A stretch of 64,000 bases of DNA from Devosia sp. (lineage in GTDB: Bacteria > Pseudomonadota > Alphaproteobacteria > Rhizobiales > Devosiaceae). The notes beneath the pieces are model-generated. The model had not been told where the DNA came from. It made no database searches and was given only the letters and a program-made list of their open reading frames with translations. Positions 28,541 to 36,597 of this stretch are shown here, in pieces. Every line of letters starts with the position of its first letter. Position 1 is the stretch's first letter. The DNA lies in the NCBI GenBank assembly GCA_015234425.1, contig JADGNE010000030.1, positions 170,235 through 234,234 of the forward strand, read 5' to 3'. The position numbers and the translations under genes are program-made.

Positions 28541-29116
28541 TCAGCGCAGATAAGCCAGAACGGCGGAGATGATGTCGGCAGCAACGGCGTCCTGCGGCAC
28601 GTCGCGGCTGAGCACGGTGACATCGGCCTCGGCATAGATGGGATAGCGTTCCTCGACCAGTTTCTCGAGCGTCTGGCGGGGATTTGCGGTCTTGAGCAGC
28701 GGGCGGTTGGAGCGACGCGACACGCGCTCGAACAGGATATCGACGTCGGCCTTGAGCCAGACGGATACGGCGTGTTCCTTGACCATGGTCCGGGTCTCGG
28801 CATTGACGAAGGCGCCGCCACCGGTGGCGAGGACCAGGTCGGTTTCCTTGAGCAGGCGCGAGATGACGCGCGTCTCGCCGGCGCGGAATTCGGGCTCGCC
28901 CCGCTGGGCGAAAATCTCGGGGATGGTCATCTGTGCGGCTTTTTCGATCTCCTCGTCGCTGTCGAGGAATCGCCGGCCCAGCCGCGCCGCGAGGCGTCGG
29001 CCCACCGTGGTCTTGCCCGCACCCATCATGCCTACGAGGATCAGCGGCTTGCCATTAAGGCGCTCGATCAGGGTTTTGGCGCGGTTCGACCGTCCGGCAC
29101 TGTCCGACTTGTTCAA
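28541..29116 (-). CDS. aroK: Shikimate kinase
   Basis: AroK phosphorylates shikimate at the 3-hydroxyl. Walker A is GMMGAGKTTVGRRLA, followed by FLDSDEEIEKAAQMTIPEIF (shikimate-binding aspartate), FRAGETRVISRLL and the ATGGGAFV loop. The lid region contains RRSNRPLL. Length is 191 aa with a basic N-terminal extension. The TTG start is supported by GGAGGG eight bases upstream. It is first in an aroK-aroB unit, divergent from the xerD unit. Confidence 0.95.
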   Translation of the reverse strand: MNKSDSAGRSNRAKTLIERLNGKPLILVGMMGAGKTTVGRRLAARLGRRFLDSDEEIEKAAQMTIPEIFAQRGEPEFRAGETRVISRLLKETDLVLATGGGAFVNAETRTMVKEHAVSVWLKADVDILFERVSRRSNRPLLKTANPRQTLEKLVEERYPIYAEADVTVLSRDVPQDAVAADIISAVLAYLR

Positions 29117-29297
29117 CGCTTGCGCCCTCCGATCATCAGTTCGGTATCAACCGGTCCGGGCCCCGACTGTCAAGAAGGTGTGAGGCCCAATAAGCTGTTG
29201 GTGTTGATCGCAGCACTGGTTTTGCGCAAGACTGTCCCATACCGGATGGAAACCTTTTGCTGCCAAATTCCTTCCGGACCGACCAAGCAGGATCTCT

Positions 29298-29519
29298 ATG
29301 CCCACCCTCTTCCGGCTTTTCATCACCGTGCTGTTTCTTGGCGGCCTCGCCTTTGCGGGAATGTTCGCCCTGGTCTCGTTCGTGGAGCCCGAACCCAAGC
29401 CGGTGACCGTCCGCATCCCGACGCGAGATCTGCTCGGTGAGCCCGATCCTATCCGGCCCGGTGGCCTGCCGACCCCAAATGTCACCAGCGCACCTGCGAG
29501 CGGGACGCCCGGGCAATGA
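29298..29519 (+). CDS. Small single-span membrane protein upstream of xerD
   Basis: A 73-residue protein with one N-terminal hydrophobic segment (about 5-27, FRLFITVLFLGGLAFAGMFALV). A proline-rich exposed tail includes FVEPEPKPVTVRIPTRDL. Similar short proteins precede xerD in related genomes and have no assigned function. The ATGA overlap with xerD shows translational coupling. It is not a histidine kinase, a label I have seen attached to such genes. Confidence 0.75.
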   Translation: MPTLFRLFITVLFLGGLAFAGMFALVSFVEPEPKPVTVRIPTRDLLGEPDPIRPGGLPTPNVTSAPASGTPGQ

Positions 29520-30421
29520 GTGCCCATCTCGTCGGCGCGTTCCTCGAGATGATGAGCGCCGAACGGGGCGCTGCAGCAAATACCATCGCAGCCTATCGGC
29601 GCGATCTCACCGATTACGCGGGCTTTGTCGCCAGCAAGAAGCAGACCCTTCTGACTTGTCCGCGCGAGACGGTGATGGCCTATCTCGATGGGCTCAAGGC
29701 CGAGGGACTGTCTGCCTCCTCCAGCGCGCGGCGGCTCTCTGCAGTTCGCCAGTTTCACAAATTCTTATGCGCCGACGGGCTGCGGGGGGATGATCCGACG
29801 CGGATCGTTGCCAGCCCCAAGACCCGGCGTCCGCTGCCCAAAGTGCTGTCTGTGGCCGAGGTCGACAAACTGCTCTCCCTCGCGGAGCAGGAAGCCAATC
29901 TGCCCGCTGAGCCAAAACAGCAGCAGACCGCGCTGCGGCTCTATGTGCTGCTCGAAATGCTCTACGCCACGGGACTGCGTGTGTCAGAGCTGGTGGAGCT
30001 CAAGCGCAGTGCCGTGATGCGCGAGGCGAGCTTCCTCACCGTTCGCGGCAAGGGCGGCAAGGAACGCGTCGTGCCGATGAATGATCGGGCCCGTGACGCT
30101 GTGCGCAGCTGGATCAAGACGCTCGAAGCGGGCCCCTATCTCTTTCCCGCCAACGGGGCGGAGGGGCATCTCGCGCGGCAGGTGTTTGCCCGCGACCTCA
30201 AGGGGCTTGCCGGCCGTGCCGGAATTTCCTCGGCCCGGGTGGCGCCGCACGTGCTGCGCCATGCCTTTGCCAGCCATCTGCTCGCGGGGGGCGCGGATCT
30301 CCGTGTGGTGCAGATGCTGCTGGGGCATGCCGATATCTCGACGACGCAGATCTATACCCATGTGCTGGATGAAAAATTGCGCACTCTGGTGGAGACACAC
30401 CACCCGCTGGCCGACGGCTAG
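29516..30421 (+). CDS. xerD: Site-specific tyrosine recombinase XerD
   Basis: One of two recombinases that resolve chromosome dimers at dif during division. The N-terminal core-binding domain spans residues 1-90 (MMSAERGAAANTIAAYRRDL). The catalytic domain has Arg in YATGLRVSELVEL, Lys in RGKGGKERVVPM, HVLRHAFASHLL with the His and second Arg, LGHADISTTQIYTHV with the final His, and the nucleophile Tyr. Length is 301 aa. No dif-like site was identified in the window, and XerC is not present. The gene is chromosomal, not part of an integrative element. Confidence 0.95.
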   Translation: MSAHLVGAFLEMMSAERGAAANTIAAYRRDLTDYAGFVASKKQTLLTCPRETVMAYLDGLKAEGLSASSSARRLSAVRQFHKFLCADGLRGDDPTRIVASPKTRRPLPKVLSVAEVDKLLSLAEQEANLPAEPKQQQTALRLYVLLEMLYATGLRVSELVELKRSAVMREASFLTVRGKGGKERVVPMNDRARDAVRSWIKTLEAGPYLFPANGAEGHLARQVFARDLKGLAGRAGISSARVAPHVLRHAFASHLLAGGADLRVVQMLLGHADISTTQIYTHVLDEKLRTLVETHHPLADG

Positions 30422-30648
30422 CGCGGGGGACGCTGTCGCGCAATCTTGCCGGCAAGCTGCGCGCCGCGCACTGGCCGGATGAAAGACTTGTCCACGTCCT
30501 TTAAAGGATAAGGGGCAAAAAACCGCGCAAATTTGTCCCATGGGTTGACTTGCGATTGCGCCGTCGCCACTTTCCGGCCACTTTAGAGCGCAAGAGCCGA
30601 GGCCTGAGAATTTTCGGGTCCGCAACAATGACCCCTACGGGCGGTGGG

Positions 30649-31602
30649 ATGCAATCTTATCTAGATTTTGAAAAGCCGGTCGCCGATCTCGAAGCCAAGA
30701 TCGTCGAGCTCAAGTCTCTGGCGGCGACCGACTCCGCTGTCACCATTGACGAGGAGGTCAACCGGCTCTCTGCCCGTGCCGATGAGGCACTGGTCGAGAT
30801 CTACAAGAAACTGACGCCCTGGCAGAAGACGCAGGTGGCTCGCCATCCGCAGCGGCCGCATTTTTCTGACTATGTGCAGCGCCTGATCACCGAATGGACG
30901 CCGCTGGCCGGCGACCGCAAGTTCGGCGAGGACGCGGCGCTGCAGGCCGGGTTTGGCCGCTTCAATGGCCTGCCGGTTGCTGTGATCGGGCAGGAAAAGG
31001 GCAATTCGACCGAAACCCGCCTCAAGCACAATTTCGGCATGGCCAATCCAGAGGGCTACCGCAAGGCTGTCCGCATCATGGAAATGGCCGACCGGTTCAA
31101 TATCCCGGTAATCTCCTTCGTCGATACCGCCGGCGCCTATCCGGGCATCGGTGCGGAAGAGCGCGGCCAGGCTGAAGCCATCGCCCGTTCGACCGAGAAG
31201 GGGCTGGAGCTGGGCGTGCCCAATATCTCCATCATCATCGGTGAAGGTGGTTCGGGTGGCGCTATCGCCATTGCGACCGCTAACCGCGTGCTGATGCTGG
31301 AAAACTCGATCTATTCGGTGATCTCGCCCGAAGCCGGCGCCTCGATCCTCTTCCGCGACGCGGCAAAGGCTCAGGACATGGCGACGGCTCAGAAGATCAC
31401 GGCGCAGGATCTCTTCGGCTTCAAGGTTATCGACGCCATCATCCCCGAGCCGGCCGGTGGCGCACATCGCCATGCCGGTGTGGTCATGGATGCGACGCGC
31501 CAGGCCATCGCAGATTTCCTTGCCGAATTTTCGGGCAAGTCGCGTCTCGAAGTGCGCGAGCATCGCCGCGAGAAGTTTTTGGCCATCGGCACAAATATCT
31601 GA
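30649..31602 (+). CDS. accA: Acetyl-CoA carboxylase carboxyltransferase subunit alpha
   Basis: AccA with AccD transfers the carboxyl group from carboxybiotin to acetyl-CoA, committing carbon to fatty acids. The N-terminus QSYLDFEKPVADLEAKI is standard. FVDTAGAYPGIGAEERGQ and IIGEGGSGGAIAI are the crotonase-fold oxyanion and substrate segments, and YSVISPEAGASILFRD follows. Length is 317 aa from the chosen ATG; another ATG seven codons earlier is possible. A strong terminator follows. AccB, AccC and AccD are not nearby, which is normal. Confidence 0.97.
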   Translation: MQSYLDFEKPVADLEAKIVELKSLAATDSAVTIDEEVNRLSARADEALVEIYKKLTPWQKTQVARHPQRPHFSDYVQRLITEWTPLAGDRKFGEDAALQAGFGRFNGLPVAVIGQEKGNSTETRLKHNFGMANPEGYRKAVRIMEMADRFNIPVISFVDTAGAYPGIGAEERGQAEAIARSTEKGLELGVPNISIIIGEGGSGGAIAIATANRVLMLENSIYSVISPEAGASILFRDAAKAQDMATAQKITAQDLFGFKVIDAIIPEPAGGAHRHAGVVMDATRQAIADFLAEFSGKSRLEVREHRREKFLAIGTNI

Positions 31603-31622
31603 TTGCAGGCCTGCTTATCGAT

Positions 31623-31656
31623 CCCCTGCGCCCCTGCCCGGGCGCAGGGGTTTTTT
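31623..31656 (+). terminator. Rho-independent terminator after accA
   Basis: CCCCTGCGCCC pairs with GGGCGCAGGGG (11 bp, 6-nt loop), followed by TTTTTT. Confidence 0.93.
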
Positions 31657-31824
31657 GTTGCCTATGCGGCAGCCCGCTCAGGGTATTTCCCAATCACAAA
31701 TATGCGTGAGGACCCCGGCTTTCGGGGAAATCACGCCCATGATAAAGGCTTCGTTCACCCAGCCGGATCATGCTGCGGTAACCATGGCCCCATCGGGGCT
31801 GTCTCCTGATCGGGCCTAACCTTC

Positions 31825-32826
31825 GTGACCGCAAGATTGTTTCACCGCATCGGTGCCATCATCATCCTTGCCTGGCTTTCAGTCAGCCTTGCCGCTTGTT
31901 CCGGCTTCGTCAAGGGTGGGGACAACCGCCACAACATTCCCCTGCCGGCCGCACTGGTCTCGGCGCTGACCGCGATGGGCTCATCGCCGGGCGAGGGCAT
32001 GGTGGTGCGCATCTTCAAGAAGGAAGAAGTGCTCGAGGTCTGGAAGCGCACGAGCTCGGGCCAGTACAAGCTATTTAAAACCTACGAGATCTGCTCCTAT
32101 TCCGGCGATCTGGGACCCAAATTCAAGGAAGGCGATCGGCAGAGCCCGGAGGGCTTCTATACGATCTCGCCCGGCCTGATGAACCCGAAGTCGGCCTATT
32201 ACCTGGCCTTCAACACCGGCTTTCCCAACAAGTTCGACCGCGCGCACGGTCGCACCGGGTCAAACCTGATGGTGCATGGCGACTGCAAATCGGTAGGCTG
32301 CTACGCCATGACCGATGCTGGCATCGCCGAGATTTATGCGCTGGCGCGCGAGACCTTCAAGGGTGGCAACCCCAGTTTCCAGCTGCAGATTTTCCCCTTC
32401 CGCATGACGGCCAGCAATATGGCCCAGCACGCCGACAGCCAGCACCTCGATTTCTGGAAGAACATCAAGCAGGGCCATGACCTGTTCGAGGTGAACAAGG
32501 CACCGCCCGCCTGGGATGTCTGCGACAAGCGCTACATTTTCAACGCCGTGGCCAACGGCCCGCTCAATCCGCTGGGGCCGTGCCCGGCGACGGCACCCAA
32601 TGCGGCGCTCGAGGCCAAGATGCAGGCCGACGACGCGACGCTTTCCAACGCCCTGGCCGCGCGAGAGCGGCAGGCGGCCGAAGAGGCTGCGATCAAGGCG
32701 CGGGGCGAGGCGGTCAGCGGATTCTTCTCGGGGATTGGCAACATGTTCAACAGCGACGCCAATGTCGCTCCGGTCATGTCCGGCCAGCCGGCACCCCAGC
32801 CGCAATCGCCCTTGCCGCGGTCCTAG
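31825..32826 (+). CDS. L,D-transpeptidase (YkuD/ErfK family) lipoprotein
   Basis: An envelope enzyme of 333 aa that forms or exchanges meso-DAP cross-links in peptidoglycan or attaches proteins to it. The lipobox is LAAC (Cys25). The catalytic motif is HGDCKSVGC, with His151, Ser156 and nucleophile Cys159, in the short 'YafK-like' subfamily. The C-terminal 70 residues form an Ala-rich helix and a proline tail, not part of the catalytic fold. The start is GTG. It stands alone after the accA terminator. Confidence 0.92.
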   Translation: MTARLFHRIGAIIILAWLSVSLAACSGFVKGGDNRHNIPLPAALVSALTAMGSSPGEGMVVRIFKKEEVLEVWKRTSSGQYKLFKTYEICSYSGDLGPKFKEGDRQSPEGFYTISPGLMNPKSAYYLAFNTGFPNKFDRAHGRTGSNLMVHGDCKSVGCYAMTDAGIAEIYALARETFKGGNPSFQLQIFPFRMTASNMAQHADSQHLDFWKNIKQGHDLFEVNKAPPAWDVCDKRYIFNAVANGPLNPLGPCPATAPNAALEAKMQADDATLSNALAARERQAAEEAAIKARGEAVSGFFSGIGNMFNSDANVAPVMSGQPAPQPQSPLPRS

Positions 32827-32900
32827 TTCGGCCCCAGTTTGATGTGACTTGCCCTTGGCGCGCTGTCCGGCACGCCAACACGCGCCAATGGAGGCCTAAA

Positions 32901-33608
32901 GTGGAGCCCAAGCCCGCCGAAACCGGTTCCGGCGCCGAGAAGCTGCCGGGGGTTGCGCCTGAGCTGCATGTCGGCCCCGCCGAGCAATCGCGTGCGCCGC
33001 GTTTGAGCGACAAGCCCCGGGAGCCGCGCAAGCGTCGGTTGCGGGGCTCTACCGTTCTGAGCTTCGTGTCGGCCCTTGTCGGTGTTGGTGCGCTTGCTGC
33101 TACCGGTTGGGTTTATAGCCAAACCCATCGCGAAGTGGTCCGCCTCGCCACCGATGTCGCCCAGCTGCGCATCAGCCTAGATCTTTATGCCCAGCGCAGT
33201 GGAGCAGCGCCTGTTGCTGCAGCCAGCGGGCCGACCAGTGAAGAGCTGTCGGCACTGTCCAACCGGCTGGCGATCATCGAACAGAATATGCGCGGCAGTT
33301 CCCTGACCACGCCAGCCCCAGTTCTGCCGTCTATCACCGGTGGCGCAGAGACGACGGCCGATGGCGGCGATTGCCTGCCGCCGGGCATGCGAATTCTCGT
33401 GGCCGTGGGTGACAGCTATGGGATTTGCGGAACGGCGGGCTCGATCACGGTTGCAGGGGTTGAGAACGGCTATCTGGCGCTGTCAGACGGCAGCACCATC
33501 GCCTCGGGCGGTACGCTGCCGCTGGCGGGCACCAATTGCATGGTGGGGGTCACATCCGGCGGCGACGAAGGCGTCACCGGATATGCCGAAATTCGCGTCA
33601 GCTGCTAG
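32901..33608 (+). CDS. Single-pass membrane protein of unknown function with Cys-containing C-domain
   Basis: I do not recognise this 235-aa protein. It has a charged, proline-rich cytosolic N-terminus (about 1-50) and one membrane helix (VLSFVSALVGVGALAATGWVY, counted only in part). A probable coiled segment (EVVRLATDVAQLRISLDLYAQR) is followed by a low-complexity linker. A C-terminal extracytoplasmic domain has four cysteines (GGDCLPPG, YGICGT, GTNCMVG, RVSC-end) that could form two disulfides. A GTG start has GGAGG six bases upstream. Topology suggests a periplasmic binding or assembly role. Confidence 0.8.
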   Translation: MEPKPAETGSGAEKLPGVAPELHVGPAEQSRAPRLSDKPREPRKRRLRGSTVLSFVSALVGVGALAATGWVYSQTHREVVRLATDVAQLRISLDLYAQRSGAAPVAAASGPTSEELSALSNRLAIIEQNMRGSSLTTPAPVLPSITGGAETTADGGDCLPPGMRILVAVGDSYGICGTAGSITVAGVENGYLALSDGSTIASGGTLPLAGTNCMVGVTSGGDEGVTGYAEIRVSC

Positions 33609-33619
33609 TCAGCCCGGAC

Positions 33620-34258
33620 CTAAGCGGCCTTTGGGTTAGCCCAGCGCAGCAACCGGTCGCGGAGCCCCTTGTAGGGCGCCAGCATGGCGATGGTCAGCAG
33701 CAGCTTGACCAGGAAGTCGCCCAGCGCGAGGGACTGCCACAGCTGCACCTCCGGACCAATACCGAGAAGCGGCGCGCCAAAGCCGAGCGAAGAATCGTCC
33801 ATGCCGAAGAAGCCATCGATGCCGGCAAAGGCCGGGGCCATGGCGAGGCTGAAGAAGATGATGGTATCGAGCGCCGAGCTGAAGAGAGATGAGATCAGCG
33901 GCGGCATCCACCAGGCGGAATTGCGCAGGCGGTGGAAAATGGAAATGTCGAGCAGCTGCGCCACGAGGAAGGCCGAGCCGGAAGCGATGGCAATGCGCGG
34001 GGTGGCCAGCCAGATCGAAAGCACAACCGCGACGGCAAAGCCGGCAACAACGACGAGTCGCGCCTTGGCAGGGCCAAAGGTACGGTTGGACAGATCGGTG
34101 ACGAGGAAGGCGACGGGGTAGGTGAATGCGCCCCAGGTGAGAATATCACCCAGATTGACCGAGCCGATTTCGGCCATGACCGGAAATTGCACGAGCACAT
34201 TGGAGGCGGCGACAACGGCCACCATGGCGGCCACAGCCACCAGGAAACGAGACAGCAT
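33620..34258 (-). CDS. yhhQ: Queuosine precursor transporter (YhhQ/VUT family)
   Basis: An inner-membrane transporter of 212 aa with six hydrophobic segments, importing preQ0/preQ1 or queuine for tRNA modification. The conserved signature includes NLGDILTWGAFTYPVAFLVTDLSNR ('t.G.l.fpltfl.tDl..e') and later LLDISIFHRLR and SSALDTIIFF. The presence of gluQ at 6.8 kb is consistent with queuosine metabolism. Its leader can fold so as to hide the ribosome site. It lies downstream of rpmB on the same strand, beyond a terminator. Confidence 0.9.
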   Translation of the reverse strand: MLSRFLVAVAAMVAVVAASNVLVQFPVMAEIGSVNLGDILTWGAFTYPVAFLVTDLSNRTFGPAKARLVVVAGFAVAVVLSIWLATPRIAIASGSAFLVAQLLDISIFHRLRNSAWWMPPLISSLFSSALDTIIFFSLAMAPAFAGIDGFFGMDDSSLGFGAPLLGIGPEVQLWQSLALGDFLVKLLLTIAMLAPYKGLRDRLLRWANPKAA

Positions 34259-34303
34259 CAGAATGCACCTCTAATAGCCACGGGACCGGCAACAGACCGG
34301 TGC
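34259..34303 (-). promoter_or_regulatory. Possible translational switch in the yhhQ leader
   Basis: Read on the minus strand, the Shine-Dalgarno AGAGGTG ends seven bases before the ATG. GCACC upstream (34303-34299) is complementary to GGTGC within the site (34269-34265). The same upstream bases also form ACCGG, which can pair with a nearer CCGGT. The two pairings exclude each other. It does not match the preQ1-I consensus, and I found no A-rich tail. Confidence 0.4.
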
Positions 34304-34321
34304 GGCGTTTGATGAAGCTTA

Positions 34322-34362
34322 CAAAAAAAGAAAAGCCGCGTGGGGCAGGTGCTCCACGCGGC
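34322..34362 (-). terminator. Rho-independent terminator after rpmB
   Basis: On the minus strand GCCGCGTGG pairs with CCACGCGGC, followed by TTTTCTTTTTTT. Confidence 0.92.
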
Positions 34363-34384
34363 TCGAATTCTAGCCGAAAGACGC

Positions 34385-34669
34385 TTAGCTGGCGAGAGCT
34401 GCGCGGATTTCCTTCTTGATGCCGAGAGCCAGCGGGCTCAGATCGGCGTCAGCCTGCTTGATCAGGAAGGCGTCGAGACCGCCGCGGTGCTCGACCGAAC
34501 GCAGGGCAGCTGCGGAGATGCGCAGCTTGATCGAACGGCCGAGGGCGTCCGAGATCAGCGAAACGTTGACGAGGTTCGGGAGGAAACGACGACGGGTGCG
34601 GTTAAGAGCATGGGAGACATTGTTGCCGACCATGACGCCCTTGCCGGTAAGTTCGCAGCGACGTGCCAT
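34385..34669 (-). CDS. rpmB: 50S ribosomal protein L28
   Basis: A 94-residue basic protein beginning [21 protein letters not shown], with [22 protein letters not shown] next, the invariant L28 core. The C-terminal half is the longer alphaproteobacterial form ([20 protein letters not shown]). L28 binds 23S rRNA near the exit site of the large subunit. The gene has its own promoter and terminator, so it is a single-gene unit. It is divergent from the DUF3108 gene, the usual arrangement in Hyphomicrobiales. Confidence 0.97.
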   Translation of the reverse strand: MARRCELTGKGVMVGNNVSHALNRTRRRFLPNLVNVSLISDALGRSIKLRISAAALRSVEHRGGLDAFLIKQADADLSPLALGIKKEIRAALAS

Positions 34670-34750
34670 TGTGAGATATCCTGTTTGTGTAAAGGTCCTG
34701 CGTGGCGGGAAATCCCGCTACGGGCCTCGGTTGTGATGAAATCTGCGGGC

Positions 34751-34779
34751 TTCCTAGAGAAATTGACGCGCCCAGTCAA
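34751..34779 (-). promoter_or_regulatory. Candidate sigma-70 promoter of rpmB
   Basis: On the minus strand TTGACT and TAGGAA are separated by 17 nt, about 80 nt upstream of the rpmB start. The -35 matches five of six consensus bases; the -10 is weaker. Confidence 0.55.
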
Positions 34780-34906
34780 CCCAAGAGGCCGCTCAAACGC
34801 CCGCGAGCGCCTTGCAAGGGCCATAAGACGTCGGCACTTTGAGCCATATTCGATGATTCGCCGGTGCCCAGTCGTGGCGGCCGCGCCTACGACGTGAGAT
34901 GCCAAT

Positions 34907-35683
34907 TTGATCCGCACCAGCCTTGTCGCCGCCGCCCTCCTTGCCAGCATGGCGCCGAGCATGGCGGCTCCGGTCGATGCCCGCGCCAGCTATGTCCTCA
35001 CATTGGGCGGCATTAACGTGGCGACGTTCGACGTCGATCTCAATGATGACGGTCGCCGCTACGAGCTCGATCTCTCGGCCAAGGTCGCTGGCCTCGGCAA
35101 TCTCGTGGCCAGCGGCACAGCTCGGGTCGTCGCCAAGGGCGCGTCCAGCGGCTCCACCCTTGCTTCGGGGGAATTTGATCTGGAAACCCGCGCCAATGGC
35201 GAAGTGTTCACGGTCGACGTTTCCTATTCGGGCCGGAACGTCAGCGCCTTCAAGGTCGAGCCCCCGGTGTTTGAAAGCTACGACCGCGTGCCGGTCGAGC
35301 GCGGGCATCTGCGCGGGGTGGGCGATTTTCTCTCCGCCTTCGTGGTCAAGGCCAATGGGCTCGACAAGAGCCTCTGCAACCGCAAGCTAAAGATCTTTAC
35401 TGGCGTCGAGCGCTTCGACATCGCCATGAGCTTTGCCCGTGAGGATGAGGCGACCTCGCCGCGCACGGGCTATCAAGGGCCGGTCGTGACCTGCAATCTC
35501 GACTACCAGCCGATCTCTGGCCACTACACCTCCTCGGAGATCACGAATTACCTGGCCGATACGAGCCGCATCCTGCTCTGGTACGCGCCGCTCGGGAATA
35601 CCGGCTATTATATTCCCTATCGCGTGCTGCTCGGCACCTCGATGGGCGATCTCTCCATGGTGCTGGTCGGCACAAAGACCTAG
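34907..35683 (+). CDS. DUF3108 domain-containing exported protein
   Basis: A 258-residue protein with a signal peptide (LVAAALLASMAPSMA). The DUF3108 fold is recognised by ARASYVLTLGGINVATFDVDLNDDGRRYELDLSAKV (cited here in outline only), then VERGHLRGVGDFLSAFV and IPYRVLLGTSMGDLSMVL at the end. The family is periplasmic and probably beta-rich, with no assigned role. The start is TTG; ATG and GTG codons just upstream are in other frames. It is followed by a terminator and the long intergenic repeat region. Confidence 0.88.
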   Translation: MIRTSLVAAALLASMAPSMAAPVDARASYVLTLGGINVATFDVDLNDDGRRYELDLSAKVAGLGNLVASGTARVVAKGASSGSTLASGEFDLETRANGEVFTVDVSYSGRNVSAFKVEPPVFESYDRVPVERGHLRGVGDFLSAFVVKANGLDKSLCNRKLKIFTGVERFDIAMSFAREDEATSPRTGYQGPVVTCNLDYQPISGHYTSSEITNYLADTSRILLWYAPLGNTGYYIPYRVLLGTSMGDLSMVLVGTKT

Positions 35684-35708
35684 CCGTCGATTCTCGATCT
35701 GATTTTAG

Positions 35709-35736
35709 GGGTCCGGACGCGTTCCGGGCCCTTTTT
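35709..35736 (+). terminator. Rho-independent terminator after the DUF3108 gene
   Basis: GGGTCCGGA pairs with TCCGGGCCC (one G-T pair), followed by TTTTTCTTT. Confidence 0.88.
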
Positions 35737-35779
35737 CTTTGCCTGCCCGCATGTTCGGTGTTCCTTGCGCTGGCCGGGA

Positions 35780-36515
35780 AGCTGTCCCGCAGTGGCACGG
35801 TCAACTGTTTGTTTGTCAATTTTGTCAGCGAAAAGCCCGGTGGCAGCGCGGCCTGTTCATTAACTCCCGAACAGACTTAACTTTTTTCGCGCTAATGCCC
35901 TGGCAACGAACCGCCTGATGAGCACGATTTTAACCGTCTGCTAACCTTGCTGAACGGGTTTTGGCCGTTTTGAAGGAGCCTCAGGTGGCGCTTGTGGTGG
36001 GGCGGGGAGATCTCACCACATATTGTAGAGAACAAAGCCGGATTTCGACGATTGGCCTGATTCCGACGCTGTTCGTTCTGTGTTTGATCCATTCCTTAAT
36101 CCGATCCGGCCGATTGCTGAAATCTGTGCCGTTTCTGGACTTTGCCCGGTTGGTGGTGCTATCGCAGCGAGACTTGTCCCGGAATGGGGCGGTCAACGCA
36201 TAAAGTATGAATTTTTGGCGACAGAGACGCCAAGATTGCTGGGGTGCTTTGTAAATACTGCAGAATTTTTTGGTACAACAGGCATTTACACCCCGTCAGC
36301 ACACCGATCGTAAACGCAGAAATTAACCGGATGGTAAGAGGTTTGAACGCTCTGCGGCTGGATTGGGGCGATTGGAGCTTGGGTGCGCCACCGCCTTGTG
36401 ACGAGTTGGCAAGCAGCCACTAGGTCTAGCCGTGAACAAAGTAAGAATTTGCGTTGTGATCCGATTCTGACCCTGTTCGTTTTGGTTTCGTTCCAATAGT
36501 TAAGCTGGCCATTCG
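35780..36515. repeat. Diverged tandem duplication of about 400 bp
   Basis: Short matching blocks recur in the same order at a nearly constant offset of 393-404 bp. TGTCCCG..TGG..CGGTCAAC occurs near 35782 and 36176. TTAACCG occurs at 35930 and 36323, and TGAACG at 35951 and 36344. CTTGTG occurs at 35991 and 36395, and GAACAAAG at 36030 and 36434. GATTC-GAC-CTGTTCGTT occurs near 36059 and 36463, and TTAA at 36096 and 36500. The offset shifts by about 10 bp once, an indel. The region is richer in A+T than its neighbours and contains no recognised gene. Confidence 0.7.
35985..36203 (+). CDS. Candidate small ORF in the first repeat unit
   Basis: A GTG with AAGGAG six bases upstream opens a 72-codon frame. 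Its middle is hydrophobic (ISTIGLIPTLFVLCLIHSLI), followed by a basic segment (RSGRLLKSVPF). I recognise no family. The second repeat unit aligns over the hydrophobic part but has no ribosome site and an in-frame stop soon after. If real, it would be a short membrane peptide with a decayed neighbour; it may equally be chance. Confidence 0.25.
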   Translation: MALVVGRGDLTTYCREQSRISTIGLIPTLFVLCLIHSLIRSGRLLKSVPFLDFARLVVLSQRDLSRNGAVNA

Positions 36516-36597
36516 GGAGGAGCTGGAAGCGCACATTTGTGGGACAAGCGCGATCGCCTCTCGCATCCCTCACGTCCAGCCCCTACATTGGCGAGCA

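Noticed and set aside
29298-29519. Histidine kinase annotation for the small gene upstream of xerD
   Set aside because: At 73 residues with one membrane helix and no kinase motif, the label cannot be right.
29516-30421. XerD as an integrase of a mobile element
   Set aside because: Length, motifs and the aroK-aroB neighbourhood fit the chromosomal dimer-resolution enzyme; no attachment repeats or cargo genes are seen.
34259-34330. A preQ1-I riboswitch before yhhQ
   Set aside because: The short A-rich tail and the fixed loop bases of preQ1-I are absent. I report only the alternative pairings.
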